Of a stretch of DNA of 64,000 nucleotides, positions 1 to 8,409 are shown piece after piece (positions within the stretch are counted from its first letter, which is position 1; each line of letters opens with the position of its first letter). The DNA is taken from assembly GCF_025353885.1 (NCBI RefSeq), contig NZ_JANXNX010000082.1, positions 37,754 through 101,753 on the forward strand. Direction: 5' to 3'. The notes under the pieces are model-generated. The model did not search any database, had not been told where the DNA came from, and saw only the letters and a program-made list of their open reading frames with translations. The DNA comes from Sphingomonas sp. (GTDB lineage Bacteria; Pseudomonadota; Alphaproteobacteria; Sphingomonadales; Sphingomonadaceae). Position numbers and translations under genes: made by a program.

Positions 1-499
1 CGAACCAGTGGGCGACCTGCGGATTGAACGACATGACCGCTGCTGCCCCGCGATACCCCTCAAGCGCGCGGTGGACCGACAGGCACAGCGCGGCAACATG
101 GCGCTCCTTCGTCTTCACCTCGATCAGGACGGGAACACGGCCACCGATAATCTTCAGGATTTCGGGAAGGCGCGGGATACACTCGTCGGTGCCGGCCAGC
201 TTGATTGCGTCCAGTTCGGACGCGGACCGCGACCCGAACGCACCCCGCGCCGCCGTCAGCCGTTCCAGTTCAGCATCGTGGAACACAAATGCTTCCCCAC
301 CCGAGGCAGCCTGCACATCGAGTTCGATGCCGTGGCCCAGCACGATGGCCGCACGAAATGCCGCTCGACTGTTTTCGACGCATAGAGTGTTGTGCAAACC
401 GCGATGCGCAAACGGTTGCGTCTTCAGGAATGCAATGCGCTGCGGGTGCGGCGCGGGTGCGATCAGCCGCTCAAGCGGGGCGAACAGCGACGATCGCAT
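1..499 (-). CDS. Glycerophosphodiester phosphodiesterase, C-terminus cut by window edge
   Basis: Reading the minus strand from an ATG at 499 gives about 166 residues that run off the window start without a stop. The N-terminal part carries the family hallmark AHRGLH, followed by a segment reading IELDVQ and later VLIEVKTK, which match the metal and substrate site of GDPD-type TIM barrels. Known members hydrolyse glycerophosphodiesters to glycerol 3-phosphate and an alcohol. No signal peptide is visible, so a cytosolic enzyme is likely. The start lies inside the end of the RidA gene (29-base overlap), which makes this the last visible gene of a minus-strand operon. The family call is firm; the exact substrate is not known. 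Confidence 0.85.
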   Translation of the reverse strand, partial: MRSSLFAPLERLIAPAPHPQRIAFLKTQPFAHRGLHNTLCVENSRAAFRAAIVLGHGIELDVQAASGGEAFVFHDAELERLTAARGAFGSRSASELDAIKLAGTDECIPRLPEILKIIGGRVPVLIEVKTKERHVAALCLSVHRALEGYRGAAAVMSFNPQVAHWF

Positions 500-938
500 C
501 GATTTCCACCATGGCGCCGAGCGGTAGCACCGGGACACCGACCGCGGCGCGAGCATGACGGCCCGCATCGCCGAACAGTTCGACCATCAGCGAAGATGCG
601 CCATCGGCAACCTTTGCCTGGTCGGTGAACCGCGAGTCGCTGTTGACGAACACGCCGAGTTTCACGATCCGCTCGACGCGATCGAGCGACCCAAGCGCCT
701 TTTTGATCTGGGCAACAAGCATGATGCCACAGGCTTCGGCGGCCTGCTTGCCCGCTGCCACATCACGGTCTTCACCGAGCCGTCCGGTCATAACCGCGCC
801 GTCGAGAAAGGGCAGTTGACCCGAAACGTAGAGAAACCCGGCGACTTCGACCGCGGGGACATAGTCAGCGACCGGGGCCGCAGGGGTTGGCAGCTTAAGG
901 CCGCGCTTGGCGAGGATGGCGTCGATCGTATCTTTCAT
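471..938 (-). CDS. RidA/YjgF-family enamine/imine deaminase-like protein
   Basis: 155 residues starting at MKDTIDAILAKRG. The body has the YjgF/YER057c/UK114 pattern: YVSGQLPF near the N-terminus, then VKLGVFVNSDSRFTDQ and a C-terminal GVPVLPLGAMVEIDAIV. Characterised RidA proteins hydrolyse reactive enamine or imine intermediates. This one is longer than the usual 130 residues and belongs to the branch whose first helix precedes the sheet, so activity may differ from true RidA. A longer in-frame upstream extension exists, but the start at 938 removes a low-complexity lead and fits the family. It sits 32 bases after the HAD gene and overlaps the downstream phosphodiesterase. Confidence 0.85.
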   Translation of the reverse strand: MKDTIDAILAKRGLKLPTPAAPVADYVPAVEVAGFLYVSGQLPFLDGAVMTGRLGEDRDVAAGKQAAEACGIMLVAQIKKALGSLDRVERIVKLGVFVNSDSRFTDQAKVADGASSLMVELFGDAGRHARAAVGVPVLPLGAMVEIDAIVAVRPA

Positions 939-970
939 GGTGACAGCCAAAGCGTGCGCGGGCGGCGCGG

Positions 971-1600
971 TCAAGCGGCTTCGAGCGGCACGCCCGAAAA
1001 TCGCGCCTGGATCCACGCCAGCGCGTCGTCCCAATGATCGATCCGGGCATGGGCGGCGGCAGCGGGCGGCGTTGCCTCCGCGACCATTGGTTCGGCAATC
1101 ATATGCAGGCGAAAGACTTCGGGCGCATGGCGCGCGACCGACTCATGATGCTGCGGCAGGTCGTCGACAAACACGGTGACCGAGGGTTGAAACTCGGTGA
1201 TGAGTTTTGCCACAGGATCGCCCTTGCCCCCCTGGTTGGTGACCACGCGGTGCCAGATGCCGTGGGTGCCAAGCTGTTCGGCGCGCGCCTCGTTGAATTG
1301 ATCGGTCAGGTTGGTAAGAATCACGATGTCGGCGACTTCGGCAATTGCGGCCAATGCCTCTCGCGCGCCGGGCACCAATGTCTGCCTGCTCATCTCTGTC
1401 TTGAAAAAGCCGTCTAGTAGCGGCCAGACTTCAGGACCGGACAGTGCGGTGCCGGTCGTGCGATGTTTCAGCGCGTTCGAAAAGTCGCCGCCAACGGGAG
1501 CGAAGTCGATGTCATGCGCTTCGTCCAGCCAGTCGCCGAAGTGGCTGACCATGTGCAGCAGGACTTCGTCGCAGTCGGTGATCAGGAGGGGGCGGGTCAT
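971..1600 (-). CDS. HAD-family hydrolase
   Basis: 209 residues. Motif I is LLITDCDEVLL, with the Asp-x-Asp pair at residues 9 and 11. Motif II is the ILTNLTDQ region, and VTVFVDDLPQH gives the late acidic motif. These are the nucleophile, the phosphate-binding Thr and the metal ligands of haloacid-dehalogenase-type phosphatases. The substrate cannot be read from the sequence. The gene starts inside the stop region of the DUF3572 gene (4-base overlap) and lies upstream of RidA, so translation is probably coupled. No transport signal is seen, so it is presumably cytosolic. Confidence 0.8.
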   Translation of the reverse strand: MTRPLLITDCDEVLLHMVSHFGDWLDEAHDIDFAPVGGDFSNALKHRTTGTALSGPEVWPLLDGFFKTEMSRQTLVPGAREALAAIAEVADIVILTNLTDQFNEARAEQLGTHGIWHRVVTNQGGKGDPVAKLITEFQPSVTVFVDDLPQHHESVARHAPEVFRLHMIAEPMVAEATPPAAAAHARIDHWDDALAWIQARFSGVPLEAA

Positions 1601-1863
1601 TGGGCAAGCCTTTCGCGCGCCAGGACCAGCGCGACGGGGGGAACATCGAGCATTTTGGCACAGGCAATAAGATCGGGTTCATGCCCTGCCAGATAACCGA
1701 GTACCGCTTCCATCAAGGCCGGGTCGGTCACGCGCGAGCGAATTCCGTCGGCATCGAGGCCCGTCAGCGCCAGCAGGCGATCGGCGCGCTCCTCGTCCTG
1801 TAAAATCCAGACCAGCGCCGAAAGCGCCAGGTCCATTGCGTTATTTGTCTGTTCCGCGCTCAT
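1597..1863 (-). CDS. DUF3572 family protein
   Basis: 88 residues, mostly alpha-helical by composition. The pattern MDLALSALVWILQDEERADRLLALTGL followed by a short helical C-terminus is that of DUF3572, a small family I associate with Alphaproteobacteria. No biochemical role is established to my knowledge. It is the first gene of the minus-strand operon that continues with the HAD hydrolase, RidA and the phosphodiesterase. It is divergent from divK with only 53 bases between the two starts, so the promoters of both units must lie in that short gap. Confidence 0.75.
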   Translation of the reverse strand: MSAEQTNNAMDLALSALVWILQDEERADRLLALTGLDADGIRSRVTDPALMEAVLGYLAGHEPDLIACAKMLDVPPVALVLARERLAQ

Positions 1864-1916
1864 CGCCTAAGTCGGTTCCAGTTTGTTGGGCCAGTTTGAT
1901 CGGGGTTAGTTAGCGC

Positions 1917-2300
1917 GTGGCAAAAAGGGTGCTCGTTGTCGAGGATAACGAACTGAACCTGCGGTTATTCTGCGACCTGCTGCGGGCGCATGACTATGAG
2001 ACCGAGGGATTGCGCGACGGGCGAGAGGCGTTGGACCGCGCTCGCGCCTTCATGCCCCACCTGATCGTCATGGATATCCAGATGCCGCACGTCACCGGCC
2101 TTGAACTGACCGAGGCGATTCGCGCCGACGAGACATTGCGTACGATACCGATCATGGCCGTCACCGCCTATGCCGGAAAAGCTGACGAAGACCGGATTCG
2201 CGCAGCCGGAGCCGACGCCTATGTATCCAAGCCTATTTCGCTGATGCGCTTTATCGAAACGGTAGAGGGGCTGGCAAATCGTCCACCGACGCCAGCCTGA
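1917..2300 (+). CDS. divK: Single-domain response regulator DivK
   Basis: 127 residues consisting of one receiver domain and no output domain. RVLVVEDNELNLRLF carries the acidic pocket, HLIVMDIQMP has the phospho-acceptor Asp near residue 54, and the AVTAYA and YVSKPIS segments supply the conserved Thr and Lys. DivK in Caulobacter acts in the PleC/DivJ/DivL cell-fate circuit. The close match of VEDNELNLRLF and the neighbouring rpmG, found near divK in many alphaproteobacteria, support the name. The start is GTG at 1917. The pleD gene that often follows divK is absent here; the next gene is convergent rpmG. Confidence 0.85.
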   Translation: MAKRVLVVEDNELNLRLFCDLLRAHDYETEGLRDGREALDRARAFMPHLIVMDIQMPHVTGLELTEAIRADETLRTIPIMAVTAYAGKADEDRIRAAGADAYVSKPISLMRFIETVEGLANRPPTPA

Positions 2301-2311
2301 AGGTTGCAAGA

Positions 2312-2485
2312 TTACTTGATCTTGGCTTCCTTGAACTCGACATGCTTGCGGACGACTGGGTCGTATTTGCGGAACGACAGCTTTTCCGTCGTGTTCAGGC
2401 TGCGCGGGTTCTTTTTCGTCGTGTAGTAAAAGCCGGTGTCGGCCGTGCTGACGAGCTTTACTTTAATGGTAGTCGGCTTTGCCAC
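2312..2485 (-). CDS. rpmG: 50S ribosomal protein L33
   Basis: 57 residues from a GTG start at 2485 (GTG GCA AAG), a lysine-rich small protein with [20 protein letters not shown] and a C-terminal [19 protein letters not shown]. This matches the bacterial L33 of Alphaproteobacteria, which has no zinc-binding cysteines. L33 sits near the exit site of the large ribosomal subunit. An open frame extends further upstream, but the extension is unrelated to L33. It is convergent with divK, with stops 12 bases apart. Confidence 0.92.
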   Translation of the reverse strand: MAKPTTIKVKLVSTADTGFYYTTKKNPRSLNTTEKLSFRKYDPVVRKHVEFKEAKIK

Positions 2486-2649
2486 GGCTGAAGCACTTTC
2501 GATTCTGGTGTCTGCAAGGAAAGGCGGGCCAATGGCGGTCGGGCGGCAAAAAGTCAAGCAATCGCCGCGCTTGTGCCCCGCTCTGCGTTAACCTCTTCTT
2601 CACCATAAGGGGCGCAGTCTGCAATTACGGGGACAAAAGGGACGATCTC

Positions 2650-2973
2650 ATGGGTATGGGCGCCGACGCCAGGCTGGTCGTAAAGGCCGAATTGAGCAAC
2701 CGCATCGACCGGCTGGCAATGGAATTGCCGCACATGACCGCCAGCTCGCTAGCGTTCGCGGTCGACGACATCCGCCGCACTGCTTATAACCACGACCTCA
2801 GGCCGCTGGCCGAACTTGCCCGTGGACTGGAGAACGCAATTTCCGAATCGAGTGGTGCGACGATGGTCCTGCCGTTCCTTGAAGCGATGAGCGATGCGGT
2901 AACGTGTGAAAGCATCGATCCCGCGGTCGCCGCCAGCTTCCTTGCCTCGGTGGGGCTTCGCCTGCACGGTTGA
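2650..2973 (+). CDS. Small hypothetical helical protein
   Basis: 107 residues starting MGMGADARLVVKAELSNRI. I do not recognise the family. The sequence is helix-forming, soluble, cysteine-poor (one Cys) and lacks a signal peptide or membrane span. The start was chosen at the ATG at 2650 because the in-frame extension upstream overlaps the divergent rpmG start and is arginine- and cysteine-rich, unlike the body. It ends three bases before the next gene and is probably co-transcribed with it. Confidence 0.6.
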   Translation: MGMGADARLVVKAELSNRIDRLAMELPHMTASSLAFAVDDIRRTAYNHDLRPLAELARGLENAISESSGATMVLPFLEAMSDAVTCESIDPAVAASFLASVGLRLHG

Positions 2974-2976
2974 TCC

Positions 2977-3468
2977 GTGAACGCACTTATTCCCGCATTC
3001 GTCGCTGTGCTGCTGGCCGAGATCGGCGGCGGCCTGATCATTTTCGGTCGAGAGCGCCGTCTTGTCGCGGCGTTCATCATGCTCTTGCTGATCGTGCTGG
3101 CGGTGATCACCGGTTCTATGATCGGAGCATTGCTCATCGTCCCGGCGCGAACGCTGATGCTCGGCCTCGCACTGGTGTTTGCGGCAACGGCGCAATTCGG
3201 TCGTGGCAGGTCGGGTGGAGATACTTCGACGCTGTTGGCCAGCGCCCTGACGCTGTATCGGTCACCATCCCCCTTTCTGGCCTTCGCCTTTACCGCGTGG
3301 ATGGGTGCGCCGATCGGAGCGGGTGCGGGCTCCATGGCCGCCCTGGTAGTGGCCGCGGGCATCGGCACCGTCGCGCCGTCGATGCCGCGAGGCGCGCGCG
3401 TCGGTGCAGGCACAATTCTGGGCCTGGCCGGTATTTTTGCCATGCTTAGCGGATTGCGCGTTCTGTAG
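2977..3468 (+). CDS. Hypothetical integral membrane protein
   Basis: 163 residues from a GTG start three bases after the preceding stop. I count about six hydrophobic segments (roughly residues 4-22, 30-50, 52-70, 97-110, 114-130 and 143-162). The first helix reads FVAVLLAEIGGGLIIF, which recalls the repeated E-x-G-D motif of Gdt1/UPF0016 cation exchangers, but the Asp is missing and no second copy is obvious, so I do not assign that function. It is a two-gene unit with the upstream helical protein and lies before dps. Confidence 0.6.
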   Translation: MNALIPAFVAVLLAEIGGGLIIFGRERRLVAAFIMLLLIVLAVITGSMIGALLIVPARTLMLGLALVFAATAQFGRGRSGGDTSTLLASALTLYRSPSPFLAFAFTAWMGAPIGAGAGSMAALVVAAGIGTVAPSMPRGARVGAGTILGLAGIFAMLSGLRVL

Positions 3469-3561
3469 GGCCCGCCCAAATAGAAATCGACGATCGCGAA
3501 GGAGCTTTTTGTCCTGCAAATGGTTATGCAGCCGAAACATATCACACAGGGATCATCCGAG

Positions 3562-4062
3562 ATGGCAAAAGCACCAAAAGCAAAACTGAAGACCCCGACC
3601 GACCTGCCGACCAATGCGGTCGCCACGGTGGCCGACGCGCTGAATGGTATATTGGCCGACAGCTTCGCCCTCTATTTCAAGACCAAGAATTTCCACTGGC
3701 ATGTGTCGGGCCCGCACTTCCGCGACTATCACTTGCTTTTCGACGAGCAGGCCGCACAGATTTTCGCGACGACTGACCTGATTGCCGAGCGCGTTCGCAA
3801 GACTGGCAACACGACGCTGCGGTCGATCGGCGATATTGGGCGTCATCAAACTTCGAAGGACAATGATCTGGATTTCGTGTCGCCTGCCAATATGCTGGCC
3901 GAATTGCGCGACGACAATCTGAAGCTGGTTGAGGCGCTTCGTGTTGCCAAGGACTTGGCCGACGATGCCAAGGACAATGCGACGTCGGCGGTGATCGACA
4001 ATTGGACCGACGAGGCCGAGCAGCGCGCGTGGTTCCTGTTCGAGGCCGCGCAGAACGTCTAA
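3562..4062 (+). CDS. dps: Dps-family DNA-protecting ferritin-like protein
   Basis: 166 residues. The ferroxidase-site segment KNFHWHVSGPHFRDYH and the following FDEQAAQIFATTDLIAERVR are diagnostic of Dps. Dps forms a dodecamer that oxidises and stores iron and coats DNA under stress. The short lysine-rich N-terminus (AKAPKAKLKTP) could contribute to DNA binding, as in E. coli Dps. The start at 3562 (MAKAPK) is preferred over an ATG at 3520 because family members begin here. Six bases separate its stop from the DNA ligase start, so the two are probably co-transcribed. Confidence 0.92.
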   Translation: MAKAPKAKLKTPTDLPTNAVATVADALNGILADSFALYFKTKNFHWHVSGPHFRDYHLLFDEQAAQIFATTDLIAERVRKTGNTTLRSIGDIGRHQTSKDNDLDFVSPANMLAELRDDNLKLVEALRVAKDLADDAKDNATSAVIDNWTDEAEQRAWFLFEAAQNV

Positions 4063-4068
4063 TATGAT

Positions 4069-5637
4069 ATGCGTGCCTTTGCCGATCTTCTCGACCGCCT
4101 GATTTATACGCGGAGTCGTAACACCAAGTTGCGGCTGATCGGTGATTACCTGCGGACGACGCCCGATCCCGACCGGGGTTGGGCGCTCGCCGCGCTTACC
4201 GGGGAGCTCGACCTGCCGGGCGTCAAGCCGGCGGTCGTGCGCGCTTTGATTGAGGAGCGTGTGGACCCCCTGCTGTTTCGGATGAGCCGGGACTATGTGG
4301 GCGATACGGCGGAGACGGTGGCGTTGCTATGGCCCGCGCGTGGCGAGCCGGACGCCAGCGTGAAGCTCGGCTTCGTCATCGACCGGTTGCTTTCGCTTGG
4401 GCGGGTGGACGCACCTGCTGCTCTGGCGGCGATGCTCGACGTTTTGGATTCGGACGAGCGGTTCGCTTTGCTGAAACTGGCGATGGGCGGGTTGCGGGCG
4501 GGGGTTTCCTCGCGACTGGCAAAGACCGCCTTGGCACAGGCCTTCGATCTCGACGTCGATGCGGTCGAAGAGGTCTGGCATGGGATTGCGCCGCCCTACA
4601 CCCCGATCTTTGATTGGGCCGACGGCAAGATCGCGCAGCCGACCGCGCTCGACACGCCGGTGTTCCGTCCGTTCATGCTTGCGCACCCCCTTGAAGACGC
4701 GCGGGTCGACCTGGCCGATTATGCAGCGGAGTGGAAATGGGACGGCATCCGCGTCCAGATCGTGCGCGCCGGGGGGCAGGTGCGACTATATAGCCGGGGT
4801 GGTGACGATATCACCGGCAGCTTTCCCGACGTCGCCGATGCGGTGACGGTCGATGGCGCGTTTGACGGGGAATTGCTGGTGCGCGGCGAGGTGCAGGGCG
4901 GCGAGGCGGCAAGTTTCAATGCGCTTCAGCAGCGGTTGGGGCGCAAGACCGTGTCGCCGAAGATGCGGACCGAATATCCGGCGTTCGTGCGGCTGTATGA
5001 TATAATGTTTGACGGACCGGAGGATTTGCGCGGTCTGTCATGGACTGAGCGTCGGGCGCGACTGGAGATGGCCTTACCCCGCTTCGACCCTGAACGTTTC
5101 GATATTTCAGCGGTGATCGAGGCCCGCGATTTCGACGCGCTGGAGGAAATACGCGCGGGGGCTCGCGATGCGGCGATCGAGGGTGTCATGCTCAAACGGC
5201 GCGATAGTATCTACACCGGCGGGCGGCGGGCAGGCCTTTGGTACAAATGGAAACGCGACCCCCTGACCGCCGATTGCGTGATGATGTATGCCCAGCGCGG
5301 CAACGGGAAACGGTCTTCCTTCTATTCGGATTATACGTTTGGATGCTGGACCGAGGAGGGCGAGTTGCTGCCGGTGGGCAAGGCCTATTCCGGGTTCACC
5401 GATGAGGAACTGAAAGGGTTGGACCGATTTGTTCGTCAGCATACGCTGAACCGGTTCGGGCCGGTGCGCGAGGTTGAAAAGACGCTGGTGCTGGAGGTTG
5501 CGTTCGATTCGATTCACGAATCGAAGCGGCACAAGTCGGGCATCGCAATGCGGTTTCCACGTATTTCGCGGATACGAACGGACAAGCCTGCCGCTGAGGC
5601 CGATATGATTGCGACGTTGAAGCGGATGATTGCCTGA
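4069..5637 (+). CDS. ATP-dependent DNA ligase
   Basis: 522 residues. An N-terminal alpha-helical DNA-binding region (about 1-200) precedes the nucleotidyltransferase core. Motif I is EWKWDGIRVQ with the adenylated Lys at about residue 223, followed by YSRGGDDITGSFP (motif Ia/III area), DGELLV (motif III/IIIa) and EGVMLKRR and WYKWKRDP (motifs IV-V). The C-terminus is an OB-fold. It seals nicks using ATP. Bacterial ligases of this LigB/LigC size usually sit beside a DNA-damage exonuclease and a large DEXH helicase; neither is here. The neighbour is dps, which hints at a stress or repair role. Essential NAD-dependent LigA is expected elsewhere. Confidence 0.9.
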   Translation: MRAFADLLDRLIYTRSRNTKLRLIGDYLRTTPDPDRGWALAALTGELDLPGVKPAVVRALIEERVDPLLFRMSRDYVGDTAETVALLWPARGEPDASVKLGFVIDRLLSLGRVDAPAALAAMLDVLDSDERFALLKLAMGGLRAGVSSRLAKTALAQAFDLDVDAVEEVWHGIAPPYTPIFDWADGKIAQPTALDTPVFRPFMLAHPLEDARVDLADYAAEWKWDGIRVQIVRAGGQVRLYSRGGDDITGSFPDVADAVTVDGAFDGELLVRGEVQGGEAASFNALQQRLGRKTVSPKMRTEYPAFVRLYDIMFDGPEDLRGLSWTERRARLEMALPRFDPERFDISAVIEARDFDALEEIRAGARDAAIEGVMLKRRDSIYTGGRRAGLWYKWKRDPLTADCVMMYAQRGNGKRSSFYSDYTFGCWTEEGELLPVGKAYSGFTDEELKGLDRFVRQHTLNRFGPVREVEKTLVLEVAFDSIHESKRHKSGIAMRFPRISRIRTDKPAAEADMIATLKRMIA

Positions 5638-5667
5638 CCCGCGTTCCTGCAAGTCAGGCCAATCGAA

Positions 5668-6972
5668 TTACCGTCCGCCGGTACGCTTTACCGCGGACTT
5701 GTGCGCGCCGACGCCGCCGGGACGACGTGGGAAGTGACGGCGAGTATCGTCTGAACGCGGCGCATCGCTGCGCGTGCCGCCGCGACCGTTTGGTGCATTG
5801 CGCACGATCACCGGTTTAGGCAGCTTCGAGCGCAATTCGTCGAATTCAGGCGGCAGAGGCGTTGGCGTCAACGGAACCCCGGTCAGACGCTCGATGCTCT
5901 TCAACCAGCCCTTTTCCTCGCCATCGACAAAGCTGACGGCGATGCCGCTGGCTCCGGCGCGGGCGGTACGGCCGATCCGGTGGACGTATTGTTCGGCGAC
6001 GTTTGGTAGGTCGAAGTTGAACACATGGCTGACACCAGAAACGTCGATGCCGCGCGCAGCGATGTCGGTGGCAATCAGAATCTTGATGTCACCCTTTTTG
6101 AACGCGTCGAGCGCGTCCATGCGGGCGTTTTGCGATTTGTTGCCGTGGATCGCTGCCGAACGAATGCCCGCGGCGGCCAGGAACTTCACGATCTTGTCGG
6201 CACCATGCTTGGTGCGGCTGAACACCAGCGCGCGGTCGATCGGCTCGTTCTGGATAACGATCGTCAGCAGCGCCATCTTTTCGGCAGCGTTTACAAAGGT
6301 CACATACTGGTCCACGCGCTCTGCCGTCGACGACACGGGAGCCACCGAAACCTTGACAGGGTCGGTCAGGAAACGATCACCGAGTTCGGAAATCGACTTT
6401 GGCATCGTGGCCGAGAAGAACAGCGACTGGCGCTGCTTGGGCAACAGACGGTCAATCTGCTTCAACGCGTGGATGAACCCAAGGTCGAGCATCTGGTCGG
6501 CTTCATCGAGGACGAAGATTTCGACGTGACGCAGGTTCAGCGCACGCTGTTCGATAAGGTCGATCAGACGGCCCGGCGTGGCGACAAGGATGTCGAGGCC
6601 CTGTCCGCACATCTTGATCTGGCGACCGATCGGCATGCCGCCGAACACAACGCCGACGGCAAGGTTCATGCCCTTGCCATAGTCGGTGAACGACTGGGCG
6701 ATCTGGGCGGCCAACTCGCGGGTCGGTGACAGGACGAGCATCCGGCAGGCCCCTGGCATGCGCTTGTTGCCAGAGGCAGCCAAGCGCATCAGCGAGGGCA
6801 GCGCGAATGCCGCGGTCTTGCCGGTGCCGGTCTGCGCGATGCCGCACAGGTCGCGGCCTTCAAGCAATTTCGGAATAGCCTGCGCTTGGATCGGCGTTGG
6901 CGTATCATATCCCTTGGCCGAAAGGGCGTCGAGAATCTGCGGCGAAAGGCCGAGATCGGAAAACTTGGTCAT
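5668..6972 (-). CDS. DEAD-box RNA helicase, RhlE type
   Basis: 434 residues. It has the Q motif (FSDLGLSPQILDAL...TPTPIQAQAIP), motif [20 protein letters not shown] (Ia), VLDEADQMLDLGF (II), SATMP (III), VFSRTKHGAD (IV), ATDIAARGID (V) and HRIGRTARAG (VI). A short basic tail, rich in Arg, Gly and Pro, follows the core. The family unwinds short RNA duplexes in ribosome assembly and mRNA decay. It is convergent with the DNA ligase, with stops about 30 bases apart. It is one of two RhlE-like helicases in the window (the other at 50419). The gap upstream to nfuA (264 bases) shows no gene. Confidence 0.93.
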   Translation of the reverse strand: MTKFSDLGLSPQILDALSAKGYDTPTPIQAQAIPKLLEGRDLCGIAQTGTGKTAAFALPSLMRLAASGNKRMPGACRMLVLSPTRELAAQIAQSFTDYGKGMNLAVGVVFGGMPIGRQIKMCGQGLDILVATPGRLIDLIEQRALNLRHVEIFVLDEADQMLDLGFIHALKQIDRLLPKQRQSLFFSATMPKSISELGDRFLTDPVKVSVAPVSSTAERVDQYVTFVNAAEKMALLTIVIQNEPIDRALVFSRTKHGADKIVKFLAAAGIRSAAIHGNKSQNARMDALDAFKKGDIKILIATDIAARGIDVSGVSHVFNFDLPNVAEQYVHRIGRTARAGASGIAVSFVDGEEKGWLKSIERLTGVPLTPTPLPPEFDELRSKLPKPVIVRNAPNGRGGTRSDAPRSDDTRRHFPRRPGGVGAHKSAVKRTGGR

Positions 6973-7236
6973 GGGTAACTTTCAAATATTGCCAGGCCCG
7001 CGCACACGAAAACGGCGCGCTGGACAAGCGGGAGGTTGTGACAACCCGCGTGAAAGGGGAAGCCGATTGGCTGAGAGCGTCAAGGGGTCGAGCCTGTCCG
7101 AACAAACGGAAATTCACGCTGGCCGACCTGCGAAAACGGGTGTCGCTTCGCTGCGCTGCGGCAGGATATGGCAGGTAAGTCGCATAAATGCAACCTTCGC
7201 CTTGATCGAGGCGTTCTGGCGGCCCACATACTTCCT

Positions 7237-7800
7237 ATGCTCATTGAAACCGAAACGACTCCGAACCCCTCGACCCTGAAATTTCTACCGGGTCGCGCCG
7301 TGATGGAGGGTGGCACGCGGGACTTTGCGACGCCGGAGGAAGCCGATGCTTCGCCGCTGGCGGAAGCGCTGTTCGCGCTGGGCGATGTCGAGGGCGTGTT
7401 TTTCGGACGTGACTTCGTGTCGGTCACCGCGGGCCCCGGAAGCAACTGGAGCAACCTGAAACCCGACGTGCTGTCCATCCTGCTCGATCATTTCAGCGGG
7501 GGCATGCCGCTCTTCAGGCCCGCCCCTGCCGGGGGATCGGCGGCAGAAGTATCGGTGGACGACCCGGCCGACGCCGACATTATCGACCAGATCAAGGACT
7601 TGATCGAAACGCGCGTCCGACCGGCCGTCGCAAACGATGGTGGCGACATCATCTACCAGAGTTTCAACAAGGGTAATGTCTATCTGAAGATGCAAGGGGC
7701 CTGTGCCGGGTGCCCCTCGTCGACGGCGACGTTGAAACAAGGTATCGAATCGCTGCTGAAACACTATGTGCCCGAGGTGACCGGGGTTTTCGCGGTCTGA
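7237..7800 (+). CDS. nfuA: Fe-S cluster carrier NfuA
   Basis: 187 residues. The N-terminal Nfu_N domain (MLIETETTPNPSTLKFLPG) is followed by a NifU-like C-terminal domain with RPAVANDGGDI and the cluster-binding motif GACAGCPSS (Cys-x2-Cys). The family binds a [4Fe-4S] cluster at a dimer interface and delivers it to apoproteins such as MiaB, which is encoded 3.5 kb downstream. The start at 7237 is the one that begins the Nfu_N domain; a 23-residue in-frame extension upstream is unrelated to the family. It leads the plus-strand run toward miaB. Confidence 0.93.
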   Translation: MLIETETTPNPSTLKFLPGRAVMEGGTRDFATPEEADASPLAEALFALGDVEGVFFGRDFVSVTAGPGSNWSNLKPDVLSILLDHFSGGMPLFRPAPAGGSAAEVSVDDPADADIIDQIKDLIETRVRPAVANDGGDIIYQSFNKGNVYLKMQGACAGCPSSTATLKQGIESLLKHYVPEVTGVFAV

Positions 7801-7818
7801 CACAAAGGACCGGACGAC

Positions 7819-8409
7819 ATGGCTGCACCGCTTGACGATCTCGCGCTCGATCAACTGTTTCGGACCGCGCGCAGTTACAACGGCTATACCGATAAACCCG
7901 TCAGCCACGACCAGATGGATGCCATCTGGGAACTGATGAAGTTTGGGCCAACGTCGGCCAACATGCTGCCCGCGCGCTTGATTTGGGTCAAAAGCCCGGC
8001 GGCCAAGGAAAAGCTGGCCGGTGCCGCCAGTGCTGCGAACAAGGCCAAAATCATGAGCGCGCCCGTCACGGTCATCGTGGGCATGGACATGGAATTCTAT
8101 GAGCAGCTCCCCGAACTGTTCCCGCCTGCCGATGCCCGCAGCTGGTTCGTAGGCAACGATGCCTTGATCGAACTCAGCGCGATCCGCAATTCGTCGTTGC
8201 AGGGTGCTTATCTGATCCTGGCAGCCCGTGCTCTTGGCCTCGATACTGGGCCGATGTCGGGCTTTGACAACGCTGCCGTTGATGCCGAGTTTTTCGCGGG
8301 CACGTCAATCAAGTCGAATTTTATCACGACGGTCGGGTATGGCGAGCCGTCCAGTGTCTTTGGCCGTTTGCCGCGACCCGCCTTCGACCGGTTCAATTCC
8401 ATCAGGTGA
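7819..8409 (+). CDS. Nitroreductase-family protein, RutE/HadB-like
   Basis: 196 residues. [15 protein letters not shown] at the N-terminus, [16 protein letters not shown] in the middle and the C-terminal [17 protein letters not shown] follow the FMN-binding nitroreductase fold of the malonic semialdehyde reductase (RutE) subgroup. Members reduce small carbonyl or nitro compounds with NAD(P)H. No rut genes accompany it, so a pyrimidine-degradation role is not supported by context. Its stop overlaps the GTG start of tsaB by four bases, indicating translational coupling. Confidence 0.85.
   Translation: MAAPLDDLALDQLFRTARSYNGYTDKPVSHDQMDAIWELMKFGPTSANMLPARLIWVKSPAAKEKLAGAASAANKAKIMSAPVTVIVGMDMEFYEQLPELFPPADARSWFVGNDALIELSAIRNSSLQGAYLILAARALGLDTGPMSGFDNAAVDAEFFAGTSIKSNFITTVGYGEPSSVFGRLPRPAFDRFNSIR

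Noticed and set aside
2977..3468. Assignment of the membrane protein to the Gdt1/UPF0016 manganese exchanger family
   Set aside because: The first helix resembles the motif region, but the key Asp is absent and no second E-x-G-D copy is seen.
7000..7236. A gene or structured leader between the RhlE-type helicase and nfuA
   Set aside because: Only weak, bulged pairing (near 7028-7050) and short frames without ribosome sites; probably the helicase 5-prime untranslated region and promoter.
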